Assembly (NCBI GenBank): GCA_947846985.1
Contig: CANTUZ010000014.1
Location: 11,701,837-11,765,836 of the forward strand
Direction: 5' to 3'
From: Fratercula arctica
Lineage: Eukaryota; Chordata; Aves; Charadriiformes; Alcidae
Length of the DNA stretch: 64,000 nucleotides
Shown here piece after piece: positions 1 to 13,023 of the stretch. Every line of letters starts with the position of its first letter. Position 1 is the first letter of the stretch. The notes under the pieces are model-generated. The model saw only the letters and a program-made list of their open reading frames with translations. It had not been told where the DNA came from and searched no databases. The translations under genes were made by a program, and so were the position numbers.

Positions 1-860
1 CCAAAGTGGGGTTTTGGGGGGGTCTCTGGGGTGTTACGGGGGAGTGCTGGGGGGTTGTGGGATGCTGGTGTGCAGATGGACTGAGCAAGGGGGGTGAAAG
101 GGGCTGGGGGGGGGCAAAATTGGGGTGAAGGGGGACTGGGATCGCTGGGGGGGGGAGCTGGGTCATGGGTGAAGGTTCAGGGGCTTTAAGTGGGGGGGGG
201 GGCGGCTCAGGGTTTGGGGGGCCCAAGGGCCCTCACTGGTGTGTCCTGTGTGCTGGGGGGGGGGGGGTCTCAGGGTCATCAGGCTTTGGGGGGGGGGGGG
301 GGCATGTGCCCTTGTTGGGGTGTCCCTGGGGGGATCGCAGAGTGTTGGGGGGCCCCCAAGTGCCTTTGATTGGGTGTCACTGGGGGGGTCTTGGATGCTG
401 GGGGGGCGGGTCTCAGGGCCTCTAAGAGGGGTGCCTTAGGATTTGGGAGGAGTCTCAGGGTTTGGGGGGGCCCATATACCCTTGCTGGGGTGTCACTGGG
501 GGGGGTCTTGGGTGCTGGAGGGGGTTCAGGGGCTCTAAGGGGGGGCAGAGGGTTTGGGGGGGCCCAAGTGCCCTTGCTGGGGCATCCCTGGGGGGAGTTT
601 AGGGGACCTGGAGAGATGTCTGAGGGTTTGGGGGGGGCCCAAGTGCCCTCACTGGGGGGTCTTGGGTGCTGGGGCGGGGTCTCAAAGCCTCTAAGGGGGG
701 TGTCTCAGGGACCTTGGGGGGCCCAAGTGCCTTTGCTGGGGTGTCACTGGGAGGCCCTGGGTACTGGGGGGTCTCAGAGCCTCTAAGGGGGGGTCTCAGG
801 GTTTAGGAGGGGGCCCAAGTGCCCCGCCAGGGGTGTCACTGGGGGTATCTCAGAGCACGG
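1..860. repeat. G-rich tandem repeat, CACNA1F intron
   Basis: Irregular tandem repeat with units built around 'gggcccaagtgccct' and 'ggggtgtcac', separated by G-runs. It lies 3' of the last CACNA1F exon visible in the window. I find no exon here that continues the channel (the next expected segment is the extracellular loop before the domain I pore), so the following exon must lie left of position 1. Confidence 0.75.
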
Positions 861-953
861 AGAGGGAGTCTCCCAAGTGCCTTTCACCAAGGGATCCCCC
901 CCAGGGGGTCCCTGGGGGTGGGGGACACACGGTGCCCCCCCCTCCCCAATTAC

Positions 954-3726
<2,773 letters not shown>

Positions 3727-4264
3727 GGTGAGGGGTGTCCAGGGGTGTCGTTTCTGGAGCTCTGGGGGTACCTGTGGGGATTGGGGGGGCTCAGGGGGTT
3801 ATTTTTGGGGTGTCTGGTAGAATTGGGGTATCTTGAGGATACCTATGGGATCCGTGGGGGAGTGTTTGGATGGGCTGAGGGATTTTCAAGGGGATTTGGG
3901 GGATCTGTTGGGGTTTGGGGGCATTTAGGGGATATATAGGGGATATTTGGGGAGGGTGGGGGTATTGGGGGGGTTTGGGGGATATTTAGAGGGAGTTGGG
4001 GGGTATTTGGGGGAGGGGGGTAAGGGGTGTTTAGGGGGTTCTGGGGTAGCTCCCAGGCCCTCCCCACAGCTCGTCCTGTGGCCACTGGCTCATTACTGGC
4101 AGGAGATTAAGGGCTTAACGAGGGCGTGTGCCAGAGACGGGGAGGGCAGCGCTGCCCACGTGCAGAGGCACACGCATGTGGATGGGGCGACACGTATGTA
4201 CGTGGGGACACAGATGTGGCACACGCGTGTGAGGGAACAAGGAAGGGGCACAGGCGTGTGAGGG

Positions 4265-5215
4265 ATGCGCCGCTGCCATTTCTTACCTCAGCTGCCCCTC
4301 ACGCCCCATGGGCGCCATTTCCTGCCTCTGTGAACCCAAACAGCCGCCATTTACTCCTCAGTCTCCCCTCACATGGTGCTATTTGCCCCCTCACTGCCCC
4401 TTAAACTCCACAGACACCATTTTCCCCCCTCATAATCACCATTCTGTCTTCCATCACCCCTTGAGCTCCATTCCCCCTCACAGCCACCATTTCCCCCCCT
4501 CACAGCCACCTTTTTTCCCCCTCATTGCCCCTCAAGGCCACCAATTCGCCTCTCACCTCCCCTCAAATCCCAGAGGCACCGTTTCCCCCCTCAGCCACCC
4601 CTCACGAGTACCATTTTACCCCCTCACAGGCACCAATTCCCACTTCACACCCCACAGGTGCCATTTCCACCCTCAGCTGCACCTCACAGGCACCATTTCA
4701 CCCCCTCAGCCACCCCTAGGAGCCCGTAGACATCATTTCTCCCCTCAGCCACCCCTCACGGCCACTATTTCCCTCTTCACAGGTGCTACTTCTTCCCCTC
4801 ACTACCTCTCAAGCCCCACAGGTGCCATACTCCCCCTCAGCCAACCCTCACAAGTACCATTTCCCCTCCTCAGCCACCCCTCATGGCCACCATGTTCCCC
4901 CTCACCATCCCTCAAACCCCATAGGCACCATTTTCCCTGTCAGCCGCCCCTCATGAGTGCCATTTTCCCCCTCACAGGCACCATTTCACCACCTCAGACT
5001 TCCCTCAAAGCCCACAGACACCATTTCTCCCCTCACGGCCACGATTTACCCTCCTCACAGGTGCTATTTCCCCTCCCCTCACAGACACCAGTTGCCCCCT
5101 CAAACCCCGCCGGCGCCATTTATCCCCTCACAAGCCCCATTTTCCCCCTCCGTCGCCCCTCACGGGCTCCATTTCCCCCCTCACCGCCGCCATTTATCCC
5201 CCTCAGCCGCGCCTC
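4265..5215. repeat. CCATTT-containing minisatellite between CACNA1F and CCDC22
   Basis: Degenerate tandem array whose units carry GCCATTT or CACCATTT followed by a C-run and CTCA. The unit core matches the YY1 core (CCAT, best as GCCGCCATTT near 5183-5193). It occupies the space between two divergent genes. Long Pro/His/Ser-rich open frames here are repeat artefacts. Confidence 0.8.
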
Positions 5216-5244
5216 GCGCCCCCTCAGTTTCCCGCCTCGGCCGC

Positions 5245-5370
5245 TCCGCCTACAACTCCCATCATGCCCCGCGCCGCAACGCCCCACCCTTCCGGAACTA
5301 CAACTCCCAGCGTGCCCCGCGCGCGGGGCAGCCTCGGTTCCGCGCCGGGCCCCGCCTCACGTGACTCCTA
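5245..5370. promoter_or_regulatory. CACNA1F/CCDC22 divergent promoter with two ZNF143-type sites
   Basis: Two near-identical motifs of the ACTACAAYTCCCAGCATGC type (ZNF143/STAF) lie at 5249-5267 and 5297-5315. An ETS site CTTCCGG (5289-5295) precedes the second, and an E-box TCACGTGAC lies near 5357-5365. The CCDC22 ATG follows at 5464. Motif identity is read directly; promoter function is inferred from position. Confidence 0.75.
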
Positions 5371-5463
5371 GCGGGGCTGCCGGAGGGCCGGGGTGCCCGC
5401 CCCCCCCCCAAATCTCCCCCCCCGCAAGATTTGGGGGTCCCCCCGATCCCCCCCCCCGCAAAC

Positions 5464-8400
5464 ATGGAGGAGGTGGATAAAATCCTGATCCACTCCCTGC
5501 GGCAGGCGGGGACGTGAGTGGGGCTGGGGGGGCTCTGGGGTGGGGGGGTTGGAGGCGGGGGGGGGCGTTTGGGGGGGCTCTGGGGTGGGGGGAGGTGGGA
5601 TGGGGGGGCGCTGAAGAGTTTTGGGGGGCCTGGGGGGCGGGGTGAGGACTGCAGGCGTGGGGGGGACCCCGGGGGAGGGGACACTGAGGAATTGGGGGTG
5701 GGGGGCGGACCCCTGGTAGATTTGGGGGGGGTCGCTGGGGGGGGTCCTAAGGCGTTTTGGGGGGTCTGGGGGGGACCCTGAGGAATTTTAGGGGGGCTCT
5801 GGGGGTGCCGGGGGGGGTGTCACTAACGGGGGCATGAGGAGTTTTGGGGTGGGGGGGGGGACCCCCTGGGGGCGTTTTGGGGGGGGTCTTCTAAGGAATT
5901 TGGGGGGGGGCATTGGGGGGGACCCTAAGGAGTCTGGGGTGGGGGGGGGGACCCCTGGTAAGTTTGCGGGGGGGGGTCCTTGGGGGGGGGAGGCTTAAGG
6001 AGTATTTTCGGGGGGGGACTTTTGGGGGGGGGGGGGTCCCTGGGGGACAGAAACCATTGGGGGGGGGGGGCAGGACTGGAGATGCCCCAGGGCGGGGGGG
6101 GGGGGGTGGGAAGGAAAGGGGGAATGGGGATTTTTAGGGGTGCTCTGAGGTTCGGGGGGGGGGGAGGAGGGGGCACGAATTTTGTGTGCCCCCCCCCCCC
6201 CCCCCCCAAGGGCGGTGCCCCCCGAGGTGCAGAGCGTGCGGGACCTGACCCCGGAGCTGGTGGTGGAGGCGGCCGTGCGCTGCCTGCGGGCCGTGCGCCC
6301 CGCTTTGGGGGCCCCCCTCAGCCCCCTCCTGCCCCCCGCCATCTCCGCCCGCTTCCGACTCGCCTCTGACCTGGCCGCCGCCTGCCAGGTACCCCCCCAA
6401 AAACCGCCGGGGAACCCCAAAATTTGGCGGGGGGGGCGCCACACAATGACACCCCCATCCATCCCCCCCAGGAGGTGGCATGTGGGGGCAATGTGGGGTT
6501 CCAAACCTTGGTTCCATCCCCCCAAAACCCCCAGATCTTAAAGAGGGACCCCAAAAATTTTGGGGTGACCCCTCCCAAGTCCCCTTCTCCCCCTTCCCAG
6601 GAGCTGGGATTCGGGGGGGAACCCCAAAATTTGAGGGGGGGGGCGCCACACAATGATACCCCCATCCATCCCCCCCAGGAGGTGGCATTTGGGGGCAATG
6701 TGGGGTTCCAAACCTTGGTTCCATCCCCCCCCAAAACCCCCCCAGATCTTGAAGGGGGACCCCAAAAATTTTGGAGTGACCCCTCCCAAGTCCCCTTCTC
6801 CCCCTTCCCAGGAGCTGGGATTTGGGGGGGGAACCCCAAAATTTGAGGGGGGGGGGGCGCCACACAATGACACCCCCATCCATCCCCCCCAGGAGGTGGC
6901 ATTTAGGGGCAATGTGGGGTTCCAAACCTTGGTTCCATCCCCCCAAAACCCCCAGATCTTAAAGAGGAACCCCAAAAATTTTGGGGTGACCCCTCCCAAG
7001 TCCCCTTCTCCCCCTTCCCAGGAGCTGGGATTCGGGGGGGAACCCCAAAATTTGAGGGGGGCGGGCACACAGCAACACCCCCATCCATCCCCCCCAGGAG
7101 GTGGCATTTGGGGGCGATGTGGGGTTCCAAACCTTGGTTCCACCCCCCCAAAACCCCCCAGATCTTAAAGAGGGACCCCAAAAATTTTGGGGTGACCCCT
7201 AACCTTCTTTGTGTCCCCCCCAGGAGCTGGGATTTGGGGGTGATGTGGGGTACCAGACCTTCCTCTACAGCTCCGAGCACGACACCCGCCGCCTCCTCCT
7301 CTTCCTGGTGGAAAAACTGCCGCGGGATGAGAGCGAGAGAGGGGCTGAACCCCCCGGTATGAGTTTGGGGGGGGGGGTGGGGGGGGGTGTCTCTTATTTT
7401 TGGGAGGGGGGGGGGGCTGACCCACCTCCTTGCCCCCCCCAGGGAAATCGGGGGCTCTGCTACGAGCCATCGGCGCCTGCATCCAGGAGCAGCTGGGGAC
7501 CCCCTGGGTGCCCCCCGCTTGCCGCACCCCGCGGCTGCAGCGCCTGCAGGTGAGTTTTGGGGGGGGGGGGGGGAGGGGCTGACCCCTCCCCTCCTTTAAG
7601 TTCTCCCCCCCCCCCCCCCTTAAGTTGGAGGGGGGCTAATTAAATGATTAATTAACTTTTTCAGGGCACTGGTTGTCTCCATCCCTTCACTACCTGCCCC
7701 TTAGTTCTACCCCAAAGTGGGGGACCCCCAGGTAAAGGCTGGGGGGGGGGGAGAAATTTGGGGGGGGGGGGGTGTCGTCCTTATTTTGGGGGGGGGTTGC
7801 TCTGCTCACCCCAGCTGTCCCCTCAGAGGTGCAGGAGTATTTTGGGGGGGCCGCCCCCCCAGTGCCGGCGCAGCCCCCCGTTTCGGCCAGGACCCCCCCG
7901 GCTTTGCTGGAGACCCACGCTGCCCAGCTCAGCGCCCGCCACGACTGGGAAGCCGAGTGGGGGGGCCCCGGCCTGGCCTCCCGCCTGCCCCCCCAGGTGA
8001 GACACCCCCCCCCCCCCCTTTTCCCGTGGGGGGGGGAGGGGGGGTGTCTCCAGGGGTCCCCAGGACCCCTGTGGGTCTCACCGCTAGGAGTTTGGGGGGA
8101 CCCCTTTCCCTGAGCCCTGGGAGTGCATGGAAGGGGATGGGGGGGGGGAAGGGGGTATTTTGGGGGTACCTGTGGGTCTGACCCCCCCCTTTCTCAGTCC
8201 CCCAGGAGTATGGGGGGGACATTTACGAGGGTGTTTTGGGGGTCTCCGTGGGTCTGACCCCCCACTTTCTCACCCCCCCAGGAGTATGGGGGGGACATTT
8301 ATGGGGCTGTTTTGGGGGTCCCTGTGGGTCTGACACCCCCCCCGGGTGGGGGGCTGTGGGGACATTTTGGGGGGGGAGGTCCCCTATGGGTCTGACACCC

Positions 8401-8938
8401 CCTTTGCCCCCCCACCCAGGAATATGTGGGGCGGAAGCGGCTCCGTGCTCGGCTCCGGGCCCTGGACCCCCTGCGCCAGGCCTGCCCCCCCCCGTCCCCA
8501 GGGACCCCCCCTGGGACCCCTGGACTCCGCTTGGCTCCAAGAGGCTTTTGGGGCTGGGGGGGGCGGGGGGGCCCTACCCAAGGGGTCCCGCTTCACCCGC
8601 ACCCAGCACCTGACCCACGAGCAGGTGGGGGGGGGGCTGCTGGGCATTGTTTTGGGGGGGGGGGGGGCTGGGGGGTGTTTTTTGGTGTCTGGGGGCTGTT
8701 TTTAGGGGGCCGGGGGGCTGCTTGGGGGGGCTGGAGGTTGTTTTGGGGGGGCTGCTGGAGGGCTGGGGGGTTGTTTTTGGGCGGTGGGGGGTGTTTTGGG
8801 GGGGTGGGGGTGTTTTTCAGGGGCTGGGGGTTGTTTCGGAGGGGCTGTTGGAGGACTCAGGGTTGTTCTGGGGGGGTTGAGGGGCTGCTGGAGGGCTGGG
8901 GTTTGATTTTGGGGGGCTGGTTTTCTTTTTTGGGGGAG

Positions 8939-8973
<35 letters not shown>

Positions 8974-11900
8974 AGGATCTGACCTGCTCCAGGGTCTCAT
9001 CCCACAGGACCCCCAAATCCTGCTGCAGCAGATCCAGGTGGCTGCCGAGACCTCAAAGAGCCCAGAGGAGGTAAAAAAAGTGGTGGTGGGGGTTTGTTAA
9101 CTCTGGCCCCTACTGATGGTGGTGGGGGGTTTGTTAACTCTGGCCCCTACTGATGGTGGTGGGGGTTTGTTAACTCTGGCCCCTACTGATGGTGGTGGGG
9201 GTTTGTTAACTCTGGCCCCTACTGATGGCTCTGTCAGGTGGGCGTTCACTCTGGCCCCTACTGATGGCTGTCGGGTGGGCGTTCGCTCTGGCCCCTACTG
9301 ATGGCCACATTTAGTAGGGGCTTCCCTCCCCCCCCCCTTCCCCCCCCCGCCCAGGACGCAGGGGCACGCCAGGCCAGCGAGGAGGCGGCCTTGGAGGAGA
9401 CCCTGGCCCAGCTGGAAGCCGAAATCGAAGGCTGCCGCAGGGAGGTGCGGGACGCCCAGCTCAGCCTCACCCAGGTGGGTGCCGGGGGGGCTTAAGGGGG
9501 TGGGGGGGGAGCAGTACGGGGTGGTTTTGGGGGGTCCCCTGATGGTGTGTGTCCCCCCCCCCAAGGCGGAGGCAGAGGTGCAGCAGGGCCGGCTGGCGCT
9601 GGGGGGCCGGGAGGACGCCCTGAGGCTGAAGGGGCGAGTGGTCGAGCTGCTCCCGGATGCTCAGAGCAACATGGCCAAGCTCCAGGTGAGGATTTTGGGG
9701 GGGGTGGGGGGGGTGGATTTTGGGGTACCCCAAGATTTCGGGGTGTCCCCCAGGGGGGTGGGGGGCTTTGGGGGGGTGTGTGTGAAGCTGTTTGGGGCCA
9801 CAGCGAGCGCAGGGAGGGGGGTTTGGGGTGTACAACTGGTGGGAGAGGGGAGGGAAGGGGGGATGTGGGCATTTTGGGGGTGCTGGGGGGGGCCGGGGGG
9901 GGGGCCGGGAAGCATTTTTGGGGATGCCCTGACCCTGCTTCCAGTTGGTGGTGGAGGCCAGTAGCCGCCGCATCGTCAGCCTGGCGGGGCAATGGGAGCG
10001 GCACCGGGGCCCCCTCCTCGCCGAGTATCGGCACCTCCGCGCCCTGCGCGACTCCGCTCAGGTACGTTGCTGGGGGGGGGGGGACCCTGGGGTCTGTCCC
10101 CCACCACTTCTTGGAGGGGTTTGGGGATCCCCAAGTCCCTTCCTAGTAGGTTTTGGGGGGCTCTGGGGTCCACTTCCCAGTGGCTTTGGGGTGCCCAGGA
10201 CCCTTCCCAGTGGGTTTTGGGGGTCGCAGGTGCCTCTCCGGTCGATTTTGGGGTCCCTGGGGGCTTTGGGGTCCCCTTCTCTGTGGATTTAGGGGTCCCC
10301 CAGTCGGTTTTGGGGGTCCCTGGGGACTTTGGGGTCGCATTCTCGGTGGGTGTGGGGTGCCAAGATCCCCACAAAGTGGGCTTTGGGGTCCCCTTCCCAG
10401 TGGGTTTGAGGGTTTCCCAGTCCCCCCCTTCATAGGTTTTGGGGTTCCCTGGGGACTTTGGGGTCCCCAGGTCCCTCCTCAATGGATTTTGGGGTCCCTG
10501 TCTGGGGTCCCCTTCCCAGTGGATTTGGGGTGCCCAGGCATCCTTCCCAGTGGCTTTGGGGGTCCCCAGTCCCTCCCCAGTAGGTTTTGGGGGTCCCTGG
10601 GGTCCCCTTTCCAGTGGGTTTGGGGTCCCCAGTCCATCCCTAGTAGGTTTTGGGGGTCCCTGGGGGCTCTGGGGTCCCCTCCTCTGTGGGTTTGGGGGTC
10701 CCCAGGTCCCTCCTCAATGGATTTTGGGGTCCCTGAGGCTCTGGGGTCCCCTTCCCAGTGACTTTGGGGTGCCGAGGTCCCCCCAAAGTGGTTTTGGGGT
10801 CCCTTTTCCAGTGGCTTTGGGGGTCCCCAGGTCCCCCCAGAGTGGGTTTTGGGGGTCCCCAGTCCCTCCCTGGTAGGTTCTGGGGTCCCCTTCCCAGTGG
10901 TTTTGGGACCCCGGGGTCCCCTTCCCGGTAGTTTTGGGGCTCTGAATCCCCTTCTTGGGGGTTTTGGGGGGGGGTGCGTGTCCCCGTTTTGGGGTGCTCC
11001 CCCCCCCCTCCCCCCCCAAATTCCTACCCCAGCTGGAATCGTCGCGGCGCCTGTCGGAGATCCGCACCCTGCACGAGCGCAGCCGCTCGGCCGCCGCCGA
11101 AGCCCGTCGCAAAGAAGAGCTGTACAAACAACTGGTGAGCACCCACGGGTGAAGGGGGGGGGGGGGTGTCGTGGGGGGGCTCAGGGCCCTCCCCCCCCCG
11201 AAATTCACCCCCCCACCTCGATGCAGGTGGCGGAGCTGGAAGCGCTGCCCCGGGACGTCTCCCGCGCCGTTTACACCCAGCGCATCCTGGAGATCGTGGG
11301 CAACATCCGCAAGCAGAAGGAGGAGATCGGCAAGGTTTGGGGGGGGGGGGGGGGGGCGCACAAAATTTTGGAGGGGGCGCTGGGTGGTTCTTTTTTTTTG
11401 GGGGGGGGGGGGGCAGAGGAATTTTGGGGGGAGCCTAACCCTTGGAGGGAGAGTTTTGGGGTCCTTAAAGGAGATCTGGGGGGGGGGGGGGGATGTGTTA
11501 GGTCCTCTTTGAGGTGTTGGAGGTTTTGGGGGGGGGGCACCCTGAAAATGAGGGGGGGGGGGGTTGGGGGGGTGTCCCCCCCCCCATTCCAAGCCCTGAT
11601 ACCCACCCCCCCGGGGTGTGGGGGGGGGGTTTCTCCCCAGATCCTGGTGGACACGCGGGCGCTGCAGAAGGAGATCAACTCCCTGGTGGGGAAGCTGGAG
11701 AGGACCTTCAGCGTCACCGATGAGCTGCTCTTCAAGGTCGGGGGGCGGGGGGGGGGCGCGGGGGGGGCCCTACATGCTCTTGGGGGGGTACCTCGGGGTG
11801 GGGGCAGGGGCCCCCAGGGGGATCAGGGTGGGATTTTCGGGGGGGGGGGGGCACGCAGGGGCGCCCCCTCTATGGGATGACCCCCCCAAAAAAGGGGAAT

Positions 11901-12744
11901 TTGCGGCGCTGGGACTCCCCCAAAATGTTGCATGACCCCCTCCCCCCAACTTTCCTGTGTCGTCCCCCCCCCCCCAATTTGTCCCACATGTGTCCCCCCC
12001 CGAATTGTCCTATCAACCCCCCCCAAATTGCCCCCCATGCCCCCCCCCCACGCAGGACGCCAAGCGGGACGAGGTGGTGAGAAAAGCCTACAAATACCTG
12101 GCGGCTCTACACGAGGTAAGGGGGGGGGGGGGGAAGGTTTGGGGGAGCCCCAGTGGACTTGGGGGGACAGTAGAGAGGCAGGAGGGGGGGGCTGAAGGTT
12201 TTTTTTGGGGGGGGGGTCACTCGCACTGCCCCCCCCCCCCCCTTTTTGCCCCCCCATCCCCAGAACTGTGCCCAGCTGATCCGCACCATCGAGGACACAG
12301 GGACCATCCAGAGGGAGATCCGGGACCTGGAGGAGCAGGTGGGGGTCTGGGGGGGGGGGGGCGGGGCAGGATATAATTGGGGGGGGGGCAAGAATCTGGG
12401 GTGTCCCTGGGGGCCCCCCCAGTACTAATGGGGTATTAATTAACCTCTGGTGTCACCCCGTATTGCCCCCCCCGCCCCAAATGTTTATGACCCTCCCCAA
12501 CTCTCGGTAACCCCAACCCTTTCCTCCCCAAACTTTGCCCCCCCCCCCCATTTTGTGGGGTTTCCCCCTAATTTTGGGGCCCCCCCCCCCAAACTTAACA
12601 CTCCCCCCGACCCAATTACCCCCCCCCCAGATCGAGGGGGAGACGAGCGCGAAGCCCCCTGCCAGCCTCGACCGGATCCTCAGCGACTGCCGGGTGCTGC
12701 GGGAGGAGAACGCCATGCTGGCGGCACGAGCCCGTCACGCCTGA
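5464..12744 (+). CDS. CCDC22: CCDC22, CCC/COMMander complex subunit
   Basis: Scaffold of the CCC complex (with CCDC93 and COMMD proteins) acting in endosomal recycling, and in NF-kB regulation through cullin-dependent IkB turnover. Seventeen exons: 5464-5513, 6211-6388, 7224-7356, 7443-7549, 7665-7731, 7827-7996, 8420-8624, 9008-9070, 9355-9474, 9566-9685, 9945-10061, 11033-11134, 11227-11334, 11641-11736, 12056-12115, 12264-12338, 12631-12744. All join in phase except exon 7, which is 205 bp where 204 is needed. Corrected length is 627 codons, equal to human as I recall it. The N-terminal calponin-homology-like (NN-CH) region starts MEEVDKILIHSLRQAG; the C-terminal half is coiled coil (RDVSRAVYTQRILEIVGNIR, KAYKYLAALHENC). 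Orthology is supported by collinearity with human throughout and by both neighbours. Confidence 0.96.
6420..7215 (+). repeat. Four tandem copies of a pseudo-exon unit, CCDC22 intron 2
   Basis: Units of about 205-214 bp begin near 6471, 6678, 6892 and 7097. Each contains a polypyrimidine-AG followed by 'gaggtggcat..gggggcaatgtggggttcc', and most have a second acceptor-like 'cccaggagctgggatt'. These resemble the true exon 3 acceptor and first codons at 7222-7270 (ELGFGGDVGYQT versus EVAFGGNVGFQT in the copies), so the array looks like tandem duplication of the exon's 5' end. Confidence 0.8.
8640..8935 (+). repeat. G/T-rich tandem repeat, CCDC22 intron
   Basis: Repeats of 'ggggctgggggttgttttgg' between exons 7 and 8, ending in a C-run of about 30 bases (8941-8973) just before the acceptor region. 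Confidence 0.75.
9080..9305 (+). repeat. ~40-bp minisatellite, CCDC22 intron
   Basis: About six copies of a unit containing 'aactctggcccctactgatg' and 'tggtgggggtttgtt', lying between exons ending 9070 and starting 9355. Confidence 0.9.
10120..10965 (+). repeat. ~45-bp minisatellite, CCDC22 intron
   Basis: Repeated 'ttttgggggtccctggggac' and 'ccccttcccagtgg' modules fill the intron between exons ending 10061 and starting 11033. Open frames here are Gly/Trp/Phe-rich repeat products. Confidence 0.85.
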
Positions 12745-12854
12745 ACCCCCACCCCCCAAAAAATAGGGGGACCCCCCCCAAAAAATAGGGGGGTGCCCCC
12801 CCTAAAATCCCCCCCCCCCCCCCCAGTTGCACCCACGGTGGAGGATGGAGCGGT

Positions 12855-12876
12855 TTCTTTATGGTTTTCAATAAAA
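12855..12876. terminator. Overlapping poly(A) signals of CCDC22 and FOXP3
   Basis: AATAAA on the + strand at 12870-12875 lies 126 bp after the CCDC22 stop. About ten bases away on the - strand is CATAAA (complement of TTTATG, near 12857-12862), a weak variant signal, 160 bp beyond the FOXP3 stop. The two convergent transcripts would meet or overlap here. Confidence 0.65.
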
Positions 12877-13023
12877 ATCCCAGCACAACAGTTCCTTGAG
12901 GGTGTCGTGTTCTTCTTGGGGGGGGGGGGTGGGAGGGGGGGTTTGGAGATCACCACCCCCCCCCCCCGCGTGGTTTTGGGGGGGGGTGGGTGGGTGTTGT
13001 TTTGGGGTGACCCCCCCCCCCCA

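Noticed and set aside
4308..5480. 390-codon + strand open frame
   Set aside because: Pure product of the CCATTT minisatellite; it also overlaps the CCDC22 promoter.
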